64,000 nt of DNA from Deinandra increscens subsp. villosa (lineage: Eukaryota > Streptophyta > Magnoliopsida > Asterales > Asteraceae), in contig JBCNJP010000006.1 of the NCBI GenBank assembly GCA_039602395.1, positions 41,317,279-41,381,278 of the forward strand, in the 5' to 3' direction. Positions within the stretch are counted from its first letter, which is position 1; every line of letters starts with the position of its first letter. This document shows, one piece after another, positions 49,540 to 60,271 of the stretch. The position numbers and the translations under genes were made by a program. The notes beneath the pieces were generated by a model that was not told the origin of the DNA, searched no databases, and saw only the letters and a program-made list of their open reading frames with translations.

Positions 49540-51804
49540 AGAGCCAACTTTCCAGGGATTTGGCCAATTTCGGCCAAATCTATACTTAGCCAAATGTTTG
49601 CCTCCTTGCCCTGTTTTGCACCAGATTATTTTGAACCAGTTAGGGTCTTTGTTCATGCATCATAAAGCTTCAAAAGACATTAAAAAAATCATGTTTGTTA
49701 TGCATACAGCAACCACTAATCAATGTTTAATATTTCTTACTTGCCCAACGGGTTTATCTGACCCGTTTGATCCATTAAGGGCTCATTGCCCAAAAGGCTT
49801 CATTTTAGCCAATGTTATGCTGCATCACCTTCATACAAATTAGAGTTATGGCATGCAAATCATTAAAGACATTTAAACCTGGTTAGCACCATCATCTAGT
49901 CAATGTGTCCACTATGGCCTTCATGACTATATCATCCTTTTTCTTAAGGTCTAAGGACCCAGTTCACATATTCATATTATTAACACACAATTTCTGTGTT
50001 GGGTTTCATAGTCCCCCATTTTCATAAGTTTACAACTTATTTACCCGAATGACCCGTTAGGACGGGTCCATGCCTTTGGCGCCTCCCAATTTATTGATTG
50101 ACCATTACTCTAGCATTGAGGATCTATGGTTCTATAAACCATTTATGATCCTCCATTACCCGTTACATGGCGATGGTTCCATTGCCTCATTTCCACCCAT
50201 TGCAACTTATTAAGTTATTTTGTGATTCCTTCGAATCTTGCTTATGGTCAATTCTGTTATTGGAGGGCCTTTTGGCAATGAGGCTTCATGGTTCCTAACC
50301 ATTCATCGCTCCTTGTTCTAGAGTAGCTCGTGGATTATTTCATTATTATGAGATTACACAATCTACATTTTCATAAATTAATACTTGTAGCATAAACAAT
50401 GTTACCCGACAATAAAGCGATTTCGTATTTGTGGCTCCTTAGAGCCATTTAATATGTTTGACCCATTAAGTCGGATCCTACAGTTCATTTATCACTAATT
50501 TTGTACATTCGTATAACCATGGTTCCTATGAACCATTTAATTAAGTATCATTCTTTGACTCACTAGTATGATTCCTTTAGAATCATTTGACCCGTTTTAT
50601 TTGCTTTCCAATCCAATATTTAAACACACACTTTACCCTGACATTTCAAGGTTTCCATTTAACTTTCTGGTAATCTACCTACTCTTATGTGGGTACCTTA
50701 ATTGGTAGATAATCCATTCATATCATGGTAGGAACGTATATCATAGCACATTAGCTACCTTATAGGGTGTAAGTAATACTTACCTCGATTCGTCCTAAAG
50801 TCCTTTACCACTTCATCCGGTTGACCCATTTGATTCCAAGCTCAAAACGTAGCTTTTTCAATGGTCAACATTTAAGTCATTAGTATTCCCTTATATGACT
50901 TATCTAGCCATTTAGGTACTAATAGTTTCCATTATGCATATTCATCATATTTTATGTTCGAATTGAAACCATCACTTTTACTTATAAGGTCCAACCAACA
51001 ATTTACATACGAACACATATAATTGCACTAATCACATATCATATAAAGATGGAATGTAGTATACATAAAGACCTTTCTAGGCATATATGGCACACCCTCT
51101 AACGATATTTCTGTGATTTTATACATTTTTTTTAAAAACAGGACAGCAGCTTAATTTAATTCCAAACAGCATGCTGAGTAATCTGCATAGCTGTGGGAAT
51201 CATCATTTTTGACCCACTTAATGACCAAATCAGCCTCAGATTTATAAAAGTGAGCTGAAGTCGGTTCAAAGACCTTTCCAACCATATAAGCCACATCCTT
51301 ATAGGATGCTCGAGTAATTTACTATGAATTTTTAAAACAGGACCAAAATTGATTTTTACTCACAGCAACTTCGTTTTGCTTTCATAAAAATTCACTTAGA
51401 CATTTTATCGAACACTTTGTGTGCAATACTCATAGTAAGTCTAAATCAACCTACCTTGTTTTGGTTAACATTCCATTACTTGCAAATCATTTACATTCTT
51501 TTATTTTGCAAGTTTACATTCAACAAGTATCCATTTGCTAAACCAATAATTCACGCAAGCATTTCAACGAACACCTTGCGTGCATAAACATAATCACTCA
51601 ATTTCGATCTAATTTGGATTAGGTTCCATTCCATTTAGCCATGTCATAAACCCAAATGAAATTTCTCACAACACCATCAAACCTATTACCGTTTGTGAGT
51701 TGAAATCAACCTAATCAAATCAAATGCATCATTGACTTCGAATGTTCCCAACCCCTTAAACAAAATTCGTCACCTAGGGTTGGGGTGCCCCAAAAACGTG
51801 ATGA

Positions 51805-51830
51805 GAGAGAGAGAGAGAGAGAGAGAGAAA
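51805..51830. repeat. (GA)n microsatellite
   Basis: About 12 GA repeats. Confidence 0.9.
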
Positions 51831-52381
51831 GATTTTAAGCATCTCCCAAGCATCAATTAACATCTTAAACATTAAATCACAGCTTATATTAAGCATATAG
51901 ACCCATAAATTTCGAGTTCTTAACATGCAAGTATTTAGGGATTACTTACTTGAAATCTCCGATGGATTTAGCAATAGTTATAGCTTCAAGAATCCAATAA
52001 ATCTCCAAGAAATCGCAGGTTCTTGATTCCAAATGGAAGACCACGAATTTAGGGCTTGAGGGGATGGAGGTCGCAAGTCTGGAGATCGTAGGTTGATCTC
52101 CAGATCCTCCTTTTCTTTTGTTTATTAATTCTTTTGTTTAATTACACATTAGCCCCCTCTAGTTCGATATTTAGGTCAATGTAACCCAAGTCTCACTAGT
52201 TTCATAATGAACCTCAAATTTATAGATATCATTCAAGTATTTATCTAAATGATACCAAATAATTTATATGTAGCGTTAACTCTAACCACATAACGTTAAA
52301 TCCTGACGGATTTATATTCTTTTAGAAGTACCTGCACACTGGTCAAACTAATTAGTCCAAAAATGACCCGAAGCGAATCGC

Positions 52382-54439
52382 TTATGGTCGACTAGTGTCC
52401 TTGTTTTGCGTAGAAACCACCTTAGGTTTCCATTGTTGGTGTTTTGGTAATTCAGTTTTTGATGAAACAATCACAGGTGACTGTGATGATGAACCTGCAC
52501 TTTGAACCTTTGAAAAAAATGGAACAAAACGTTTTTGTTTATGAAAGAATGTAGGTTCAACGTCATCAAAAACTCTGCCTTGTTCATCAAAGAACTTTGT
52601 GTTGGCAGGTTTACCAAAAACTGGTTTCTTATGAAACCCTTGGGGTGAATCAGCAGGTGATGGACAATCCTTTGCCATATGCCCCGGTCGGCGGCAAATA
52701 TAACAGATTCTTGTCGTTTTGTCCCATCTTTGATGTACCTGCAAAGAACACACATGAATATCTCGAACATGATCAGAATGAGAATCATAAACCTGATGCT
52801 TGTGATCATGTACCCATTTGGATGTAGGGCTTCGAGATTGAGAACTATCAGAAGAAATGTTAGCTTTCACAAATACCTCAGCAATCTTCCTAGCATCAAC
52901 ACAATGAAGTGGAAATTCTTTGTCAGAAAATAATTGATCTGAACCCTTGAGTTTGTAAAACCGCTCGGGTTGAACTTTATCAGCTTGAAAAACTTCCTTC
53001 TTCACTTGTTTCATCTTTAATTTCTTCAAATCTTGAGATGATGAGTCTTGAGCCTTCTCAGCTTTATCTGTCATCCCGTGAAAACCCAAACCCGCATGCT
53101 TTCCAGAAATCTTCTCCTCAGGTGTAAAATGTCCATTCTTCGCTAAACGAGAAAATTCAGCTTTCACTTCAGTTACATTCTTTTGATCATAAAAGATTTT
53201 TTCATCAAACGCAGGTTGAGACTGAATCTTGTCACTTGAAGTAGCCGACTTCTCATTATCAGCAGAAGATGAACCAGATACAAACTTTGGAGCAGGAGAA
53301 ACTGTAGATTTCTTTTCCATCTTTTTCTTATTCTTCCTGTTCTTCTTCTTCGTCACAACTTTCTCATCCTCAACAGTAGATGAAAAAACCTTTGAATAAT
53401 CAAATTCATCAACTTGTTCCTTCACTTCTTTGAAAGCTTCTTTGATATGAGCAGGAGGTGATGCAGTCTTATCAAACATTTTCTCAAAATTTTCATCGTT
53501 AGCTACGAAGCTTGTAAAGACTTGAGAATTTGAAACATTATTGAGCAATCGATTAGCATCAAGAACTTGAATTTTCAGATCAGAAATTTTCTGTTGAGCC
53601 TCAGCAAATTCCTTTTCTTTAGCAATCAAACGCTTCGCAACTTTGTGAGTTTGTAAGCGAAGATTATCAAGTCCTTCAAATAATTCCTTCTTCAATTTAT
53701 CTTCATTACGCTTTTGAATCTCCAAATTCGCTGCTTGAACTTTATTGACACGAACCAATTCCCGCTTCTCATCCAACAACTTTCCCATGTCAACTTGATA
53801 TGATTCAATCTTAGCAGTTGATTCTTCTACACTCTTTGTAAGCAGATCAAGCTTGACTTTTGATTTATCAAACAAATTCGTGAAATCAGAAGCAGTATCC
53901 TCCGTTTCATCCTTCCATTTCTTGATCTCTTTCACCAACTCATCCCTTTCTTCACAAATCTTGGCTTTTGCATCTTCAACATCCCTTTTATCTTGTTTAG
54001 AAATTTCTAAAACTTCATTTAGCAATTTGATCTCTTTAAGCAAACATTCATTCTTCATACTTAATTCCTTCTCATTTTCCTTAGAAATTCCCAACTCTAA
54101 ATTAATCATTTTGAAATCAGCAGTAATTCTCTTGACTTCTTCAATCAAAATTTTTTTTTCATTCATCAAGGCTTCAATCCTAGATTCAAAATTTTCATTT
54201 TCAGCAGCGTCATATGAACTTGAATCAGAATAATAATCATCTTGCTCATGAGTGACAATTAATGCTGATGTATCATATCCAAACTGTTGACCCCAATCAT
54301 AAACACCATCATGTTGAGCCGTTAAAGCTGTTGTTTTGCTGGTGTTACTAGTAGATGGTTGACTAAAACCAGGATTGGGATTGAGTAAAACCAGGTTTGC
54401 TTGCATGAGCTTGTTGACAATCTTTGGCAAAATGTCCAA
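52382..54439 (-). CDS. TR-GAG2 gag, main part: coiled coil and second zinc knuckle
   Basis: 685 codons open. After a Ser/Thr/Asn-rich start comes an acidic stretch, then a long coiled coil at about residues 85-300 (repeated E/K/L heptads such as KKILIEEVKRITADF and EKEFAEAQQKISDLK). A Lys-rich basic patch (KKKNRKNKKKMEKK) follows near residue 375. The conserved segment LKGSDQLFSDKEFPLHCVD comes next, then zinc knuckle CYICRRPGHMAKDC (CX2CX4HX4C) near residue 580. It is not followed by pol. The true protein enters this frame from the upstream segment 54363-55100: the two overlap and differ by one base in a TTTT run, so a single indel or assembly error splits it. Gag proteins bind and package element RNA into cytoplasmic particles; that role is inferred from the family. 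Confidence 0.85.
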   Translation of the reverse strand: MDILPKIVNKLMQANLVLLNPNPGFSQPSTSNTSKTTALTAQHDGVYDWGQQFGYDTSALIVTHEQDDYYSDSSSYDAAENENFESRIEALMNEKKILIEEVKRITADFKMINLELGISKENEKELSMKNECLLKEIKLLNEVLEISKQDKRDVEDAKAKICEERDELVKEIKKWKDETEDTASDFTNLFDKSKVKLDLLTKSVEESTAKIESYQVDMGKLLDEKRELVRVNKVQAANLEIQKRNEDKLKKELFEGLDNLRLQTHKVAKRLIAKEKEFAEAQQKISDLKIQVLDANRLLNNVSNSQVFTSFVANDENFEKMFDKTASPPAHIKEAFKEVKEQVDEFDYSKVFSSTVEDEKVVTKKKNRKNKKKMEKKSTVSPAPKFVSGSSSADNEKSATSSDKIQSQPAFDEKIFYDQKNVTEVKAEFSRLAKNGHFTPEEKISGKHAGLGFHGMTDKAEKAQDSSSQDLKKLKMKQVKKEVFQADKVQPERFYKLKGSDQLFSDKEFPLHCVDARKIAEVFVKANISSDSSQSRSPTSKWVHDHKHQVYDSHSDHVRDIHVCSLQVHQRWDKTTRICYICRRPGHMAKDCPSPADSPQGFHKKPVFGKPANTKFFDEQGRVFDDVEPTFFHKQKRFVPFFSKVQSAGSSSQSPVIVSSKTELPKHQQWKPKVVSTQNKDTSRP

Positions 54440-55100
54440 GCTGTGAACATTTATAACATTTTAACTTTGACTTGTCAAATCCCAGTTTATCACCAGAAAG
54501 ATTTCTTCCATGTTTCTTGAAGAATCTCTTCGATCTTTGACATAACATAGCATATAGCCAAGATATATCCAATTCAGTTACTTGATCATCATCAAGAGCA
54601 TCAAGATCATCACTGGTTAACTTTGCATCAGCAACATTCTTAATAATCGAACCAAAAGATGATGAGATCAAAGCAGAAATCATTTTAGCACAATCCTCTG
54701 TTGATTCAGCAGAAAAAGCATTCTGACTTGAAAAATTTGGAATTGTAAAGCTACAACCCCGTGAAGACTTGTTATCAGGATTATCAGAAATTCCAGTCAA
54801 GAAAGCTGTACTTGGTGTAGAACTCAGACTTGGTTTAGCTTTAGCATTCATGCTTGCCGTATTCTCACCATGATACAATTCAGGATTTTGCAAAGTAGCA
54901 GTTGACTTCTTTGAATTTAACATTTCCATTTCTCGAGCATGAAGTTTTCCAGTAAGCTCGTGAAACGTCATTGTAGAATAATCCTTGTCATGAGTGAGCA
55001 GCAAAACATAATTCTCCCACTTTTTAGGTAAAGCTTCCATAATCTTTTCCTTCAAATCAGCATCAGATTTCTCAATACCAACTACCTTTAATTCACTCAT
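54363..55100 (-). CDS. TR-GAG2 gag, middle part with first zinc knuckle
   Basis: 245 codons. It contains KIMEALPKKWENYVLLLTHDKDY and FHELTGKLHAREMEM, typical of copia-type gag (UBN2-like), an AESTEDCAKMISALISSSFG helix, and zinc knuckle CYKCSQLGHFAKDC near residue 220. It ends a few residues later in a frameshift to the main part. The N-terminal side is cut by the filler 55146-55574, so the apparent start is internal. Gag with two knuckles separated by a coiled coil of several hundred residues is unusual. Confidence 0.85.
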   Translation of the reverse strand: MSELKVVGIEKSDADLKEKIMEALPKKWENYVLLLTHDKDYSTMTFHELTGKLHAREMEMLNSKKSTATLQNPELYHGENTASMNAKAKPSLSSTPSTAFLTGISDNPDNKSSRGCSFTIPNFSSQNAFSAESTEDCAKMISALISSSFGSIIKNVADAKLTSDDLDALDDDQVTELDISWLYAMLCQRSKRFFKKHGRNLSGDKLGFDKSKLKCYKCSQLGHFAKDCQQAHASKPGFTQSQSWF

Positions 55101-55145
55101 TAGATGTGAAAACCGTGAAACGAGAGCAGTAATGTTCTCATTTTC

Positions 55146-55574
55146 GAGGACATAGTCCCGTTAGATGAAGTTTCTCAAGATGAGGCTCATGTGTATGACT
55201 ATAAATTCAATCCTTGGTCTGGTAATGGTCCCACATTCAATGTGCCACCAATGTTTTACATATAAGGTGTGTCGCATCTAACCCACCACTGTAGAACACA
55301 GGAACGGTATTGCTAATGCATAACGATCATCAATTCGGTAAACACAAAGGTAAATAACACTTCTTTATTGCTCAAATGGGTCAACCGGATGAAGTGGTAA
55401 AGGACTTTAGGACGAATCGAGGTAAGTATTACTTACACCCTATAAGGTAGCTAATGTGCTATGATATACGTTCCTACCATGATATGAATGGATTATCTAC
55501 CAATTAAGGTACCCACATAAAATATGATTCCAAGCTCAAAACGTAGCATTTGATTCCAAGCTCAAAACGTAGCA
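55146..55574. other. Patchwork filler inside TR-GAG2 gag
   Basis: It replaces part of gag. It is made of a piece resembling the LARD A interior (55148-55290, compare 28744-28885), about 80 unplaced bases, an inverted copy of 50685-50831 (55374-55520, 147 bp, identical by eye), and two direct copies of the adjoining 23-bp segment of 50831-50853 (55525-55547 and 55551-55573). Confidence 0.85.
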
Positions 55575-55658
55575 GTTTTGTCAACTTTTCCTTTCACCAG
55601 CATCAAAATCTTGAAGTTCCTTATAATCTCCTTCTTCAGTTGGTCGTTCATACAACTT

Positions 55659-55844
55659 TCAAATCGGAATCCATAGATCAATATCATTTGTGCTTATGTA
55701 TGCAGAAAACCGTTTCTTCCAATTTTGATAATCTTCAAGCTTCAACAATTTGGGAACTTTCTGACTTGTTCCAATTTCATTATCAAAATTCAACATGGTT
55801 TGCATCGCACTTTGCATTGCAGCAAACGCTTGAAATTCCGACAT
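55659..55844 (-). pseudogene. TR-GAG2 gag N-terminus, cut short
   Basis: 61 codons from ATG 55844. MSEFQAFAAMQSAMQ and KVPKLLKLEDYQNWKKRFSAY match TR-GAG1 Gag and copia-type gag. A stop follows WIPI; gag-like residues continue to about 55580 before the filler. The middle of the gag domain (the part with EFLHQF...LWDALEKRCEG in TR-GAG1) is missing. Confidence 0.85.
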
Positions 55845-56343
55845 CGTTTGAATTTTTTTTTATTGCCTGCCGAATCTCCTCCGATCCTAACACTGACCTC
55901 CGAATTGTGTCTGAACCTAAAATCAAAGTCCGAACTTTGTCCGAACTTGCTCCGAATCAAAATCAACAGTCCGAACTCCTAAGAGACTCTGATCTAGCTC
56001 CGAACATTGAACCACTCCGAACCTTGACCGAGACTGCTCCGGACTCTCAACGAACGTTCACCGAACTCGAAGTTCGGAGCAGTTACTCCGAACCTGACCA
56101 GGTACCTCCGAACCTCGACTTCATTTTTCAAAAACGTGCGAAAATGAACTGATTTTGACGAAACTCGTTACTATGGATCAGTAAAACCGATAGAAAGTGA
56201 TTTAGGAACAGATTTGACACCAAAAACTCGATAGAAATGATGAACAACACGAAAACAAACTCGAGAATCACGAAAAATGCTTCAAAAATCCAAAAATAGC
56301 AACCACAGATCTGTAGAGTGAACCAGAAAGCTCTGATACCACT
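55845..56343 (-). other. TR-GAG2 leader with CCGAA array and primer site
   Basis: Plus-strand CCGAA (TTCGG on the sense strand) occurs at least 11 times at about 55870-56115. The primer site TGGTATCAGAGC is on the minus strand near 56331-56342. The open plus-strand frame across the array (55550-56152) is a by-product of the repeat and is rejected. Confidence 0.85.
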
Positions 56344-56694
56344 TGAAAATATGTGAGCATCGGATCATCTACTCGATCTAGCTATTCGGACATCGAAACG
56401 TAATTAACCGATTGATTTATTGATCAAAATAAACAATTACAATCAGTGAAACACTCAGAATACAGACACAGAGAACACTCTTAGAAACACACACTTAGCA
56501 GTAATCTCGCACGCTCAGAACTCTACAATTACAAAGACCAAACATCTATATGTACCCGCTGGTCCGAGCTTTGGCCGAACCTTAGGTTCGGCCAGTCCGA
56601 ACTTCAGGTTCGGACCTAGTTCGGCCGGACCTAGTTTGACTTGATCTTGTACATTGCTTGATACTTCACACAACGCACATATCAGGTATCAACA
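56344..56694 (-). repeat. TR-GAG2 5' LTR (right copy)
   Basis: 351 bp, partner of 47181-47531, followed by the GAATC duplication. Confidence 0.93.
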
Positions 56695-56897
56695 GAATCC
56701 CAATTGATGATAGAAATTGAATTGGCGGGAAACTAAATTGGTGTAAACGTGGGAAACCGAATGGAGGTAAATAATTAAAATTAACAATAATATGTAAATA
56801 GGTGATTGGGTCGATTTGTGTGTGAAGACGTGTGTGGAGATGTGAAGGGACGTAATGGCGACGAGACACACATGCAGGATTTTAAACCTAATGATGG

Positions 56898-56907
56898 CTA
56901 TAAAAAG
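56898..56907 (+). promoter_or_regulatory. TATA box of divergent gene 2
   Basis: CTATAAAAAG, about 100 bases before the ATG at 57007. Between this and the TATA of gene 1 there would be about 200 bases without the TR-GAG2 insertion, forming a compact bidirectional promoter. Confidence 0.6.
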
Positions 56908-57006
56908 CCTACGAAATCAATAAACCATCATCTTTTTACTTGATCCATATCTATATACTCAGAACCGCCATCTTCATATCAAACACCAAAAAATTACTTT
57001 TTTTAA

Positions 57007-57128
57007 ATGTCATCTTCTTCTGTTGTTAACATGACAGAGATGACTTTCAACTCTTCCACGATCATGACAGTTTCTCCTCCTCTTCCATTCTCGCAGATGC
57101 TAGATTATGAGATTTTGGATAAAGTGGA
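57007..57128 (+). pseudogene. Divergent gene pair member 2, cut by LARD C
   Basis: 41 residues from ATG 57007, Ser/Thr-rich start then PPLPFSQMLDYEILDKVD; the frame then enters the LARD C LTR at 57129 and is lost. The P-L-x-F-S/T-x4-Y motif resembles gene 1 at 47.1 kb. The family is not recognised. The rest of the gene, if present, would lie past LARD C, in or beyond the sequence gap. Confidence 0.5.
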
Positions 57129-57498
57129 TGTCACACCTCCAAAAAAACCACGCGCGATAACGCACCGCAGGGAGCGTGACAAACCAGGATCGCCGTCCAT
57201 TAGTTACACCAAACGACCAATAATTAATAAAAACGTTTCATATTTCATTAAAATATAAATTCAGAGTTTTACAAATGCGGAAGCATAAATACAAATAAGA
57301 ATATAAGTAAAACATCGTCACCCAAGGTGACGTGACTTGTCCATAGACACTAAAAGTGTTTCAAAGATTCATGCATGCGTACTCGTGATACTCGAATATC
57401 TGCAACCTGAGATATAACATGCTAAAAAGTGTCAACACAAAGGTTGGTGAGTTCACAGGTTTATTAGTTCAAAAACAGTTCAAGTTCAGTTTAAGATT

Positions 57499-57586
57499 GA
57501 TTGTTCAACAACAATCAAGTTGAGTTTAAGATTGACTATTCAACAACAGTCAAGTTGAGTTTAAGGTTGACTGTTCAACAACAGTC
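57499..57586. other. Three hairpins at 35-bp period in LARD C LTR
   Basis: GATTGTT-CAAC-AACAATC (57499-57516), GACTATT-CAAC-AACAGTC (57534-57551, one mismatch) and GACTGTT-CAAC-AACAGTC (57569-57586). The first and third are perfect with different pairs in the same position. LARD A has GACTGTT/AACAGTC at 23611-23628. Confidence 0.85.
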
Positions 57587-58310
57587 AAGTTGTAAGAGCA
57601 TAATCAATAATATATATCAAATAGCTAGCTAGGCTATATACATGAAACTTCGCACGTTGATGGTCACCGAAGCTAACAGTTGTTTATAGTTTGCCTTGTT
57701 GTTTTTAGGAAGAATATAACACCCGTTCGATATCCAATCGTGTCAGCGCGACTGACCCGGGTGGGGTTTGTCAGACCCAGTAGGACTACAATATATCTCC
57801 CGCTATCGTCATTAATACTATCGGTACCATAAGAAGGACTTTGTTGTGTCAGTGTGCTACAAGTATTTCAAGTGATATATAAAAGTCTAATTATCTCAGT
57901 TGTATAATTCATGCATGTTAATCTCCCCCAACAGGATTAAAAATAGTAAAATGGGGCCGTGAAACTCACCTTAGGTTGCACAGCAAAATTCCAGATAAAC
58001 AATTAAATCAAGTAGCAAGAACGAGTCTTGTGAAGCAGTCAATCACCTAACGAGCATACATGTATGAGTGTGTGTTCAAGCAAAATGATTAAATCTAACG
58101 TAACCGACAAACACGAATGATCATGAAGACTGAACCGAGTCGAGGATGGCATGTGTGCCAAATCCGAGCGATTATCGTAATAACGCGAGAAAATACATTA
58201 TATATCAATATTATATATTATCTAAGTTCAAAGGTTTCACAATAAATATATATAATATATATATTTAAACCGAACGTGTTATGACGTTAATAACGGGTTA
58301 CAAAACGATA

Positions 58311-58317
<7 letters not shown>

Positions 58318-58360
<43 letters not shown>
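58318..58360. repeat. (TA)n microsatellite
   Basis: About 20 TA repeats in the LARD C LTR; a second, shorter one lies near 58480-58510. Confidence 0.9.
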
Positions 58361-58363
<3 letters not shown>

Positions 58364-58680
58364 CCTCCAAAAGTATCTAGTCGTTTTCAATAAATCAACG
58401 ATATACGTATATATATTAAATTTCACGAAAATATATTTATTTTTCCCTTTTTCGTAACACCATGATTCTTGAGTTTTTAAATATATATATGTATATATAT
58501 ATATATATATACATAAGGATTTATTAAAACTATAGTTTGATTCAAAACGTTAAAGTTTACGAGTTTAATAATCAATAAACATTTTTACGGGTTTTACACA
58601 TTCGTAGGAAACCATTATAAACAAGCTTTAGATTACTAAACACAAGGAATTACAAAAATTAAGAAAACAAAAAGGAGTGG

Positions 58681-58905
58681 GGTTGCTAAGGTTCGAACTC
58701 ACAACCTTAGGGTTCTAGTAGTGCGCCCTAACCATTAGGACAAAGCTCCTGATCGGTTTAATTCCGATCAGAAAACGTTTTGTTTACACGCTGGAACCAG
58801 AACCGGGAATTAAGAGGAAACAAAAAAAGAAATGTAAGAGCCGGGTGTTGAACTCGCGACCTCCCCAGTGTACAGCGCGCAACTTATCCACTGGGCTACC
58901 CGACC
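58681..58905 (-). other. Two tRNA-like modules in LARD C LTR
   Basis: Module 1 (58681-58752) has box B GTTCGAACC and a box A with one mismatch (TGTCCTAATGG). Module 2 (58850-58905) has box A TAGCCCAGTGG and box B GTTCAACAC, both exact. Position and orientation match the pair in LARD A, but the sequences differ. Confidence 0.6.
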
Positions 58906-60137
58906 ATTTTGTGTTATAACCCGAAACATTAATATATAATCAGTTCTTGGTTCGCATCATCTTCTTCCTCAAGAACTCCGATGGCCGGAGTTTTATTCCG
59001 GTCACCGGAAAAACGCGATTTACAAAATAAACAGTAAGAAAACATGCGATTAACATTTTGAAGTGGTTACCTCGAGTCAAATATGAGCTTTGAAGCGTTT
59101 TTGATGCCGAAACGATACCGAAAAATCTCGACTCGGACGCTTGACGTTGCTCCGTTCCCGAATCCAATGCTTCGGGGTTACTCAGAGGTGGAAGACGGTC
59201 TCGGTGCTGTACGAAAAGGATGGTGGAAAAGTTATGGTTGGTCGGATTTCCGAGTTCACCGGAAAACTTAAAAAAACGAGAGAGAGCGAGAGATTGCGAG
59301 AGAGTGAGTTGTGCGTTTGTGTTTTCTTATGCAAATGATACTAGCATATCATTGAAGTCGATTGATTAAGGGGATTGAAACTGACGAGGGAGATGATGAT
59401 CGGTCCAAACCGATCATCGTCTTGAGTGTACGTAACCGTCGACATCCTTTACGTTCTTAAAAGCAAGTTTGATCAATTGGCAAGACTGGTCCCTCTAGAC
59501 ATTACACAAAGAGAAGTCAAGTTTGGGTAGTGGCAAAAGTAGTCCCTCCAGCTTTTGGTTAAGTAGAAACATGTTGGTGAATGACAAGCTAAGCCCTCCA
59601 AGTTTTATAAAAGCTAACGGCTCTAACGGAGTTAACGGGAAATGTTTTTTTAATGACGAATATACGAGGAATGTCAAAATATATAAATCGTATAACGTCT
59701 ATAAGAAATATAACCCTCGTTTTACCAACATAAAATCATAGGACATAATTCCACAATATATTATTTATTTAAATTGTAATTTATATGTTTAAAGTTACGT
59801 AAAGTTTTAACTAAATTTTTGTATAAATATATACTTTGGGTTTACATAAAATCATAGATAAAATCCATGATTTCACGATTAAAACTCACATAGAATGATA
59901 AAACAACATGTGAATATATACAATATATCACATAAAATCATAAAGTGAAATTATAGAATATCAAACGTTCGAACTTAGTGCATGCTCGTATAGTGATGAT
60001 TTTACAAAACCCTAGTTTGCTAAAGTAAACACAGTCAACACAAAAATGTTCACATAACATTTAATATAGTTGACGTTCAGTTAATGTCAGGAAATGACAT
60101 GAAAAGACGGATTGTCACAGTATCCCCTTGTTGAAGA

Positions 60138-60271
60138 ATTTTCGTCCTCGAAAATTGCGTAATGCGGTTAATGTTAATGAGCTGGACACATGGACAAGAG
60201 AAAAAAACAACAAAAAAAAAAGTTCAGTCGTCACGTCATCCCCTTGTTGAAGAAATTTCGTCTCGAAATTT
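60138..60271. other. Two hairpins beside the LARD C LTR
   Basis: AATTTTCG-TCCT-CGAAAATT (60138-60157) and AAATTTCG-TCT-CGAAATTT (60253-60271), both perfect, with GTTGAAG in front, as in LARD A. Confidence 0.85.

Larger units (their letters stand above)
49070..52330. mobile_element. Insertion D: LTR-like sequence without coding region
   Basis: Starts TGTAACGCCC, a plant LTR-type end, preceded by GATAG. The right boundary is set near 52330, where TR-GAG2 sequence resumes by alignment to TR-GAG1, but no matching duplication or CA end was found. No gene is convincing; the frame at 49438-49665 lies over a strongly folded segment. It could be a solo LTR with a damaged right end. Contains (GA)n near 51805-51830. 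Confidence 0.55.
47181..56694 (-). mobile_element. TR-GAG2: gag-only copia-type LTR element
   Basis: LTRs 47181-47531 and 56344-56694 (351 bp each; plus strand TGAAAAT...TCAACA) differ at 10 positions by eye. Perfect duplication GAATC (47176-47180 and 56695-56699). The primer site is on the minus strand near 56331-56342. The interior has a leader with CCGAA motifs, a long gag and a conserved 3' non-coding domain; no protease, integrase, reverse transcriptase or RNase H. It carries insertion D and a filler in gag. It sits between two divergent genes and points left. Confidence 0.9.

Noticed and set aside
53853..54233. 126-codon plus-strand frame
   Set aside because: Shadow of the gag coiled coil, Ser/Phe-rich as expected from antisense of Glu/Lys codons.
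55550..56152. 200-codon plus-strand frame
   Set aside because: Antisense to TR-GAG2 leader and gag; open because of the CCGAA array.
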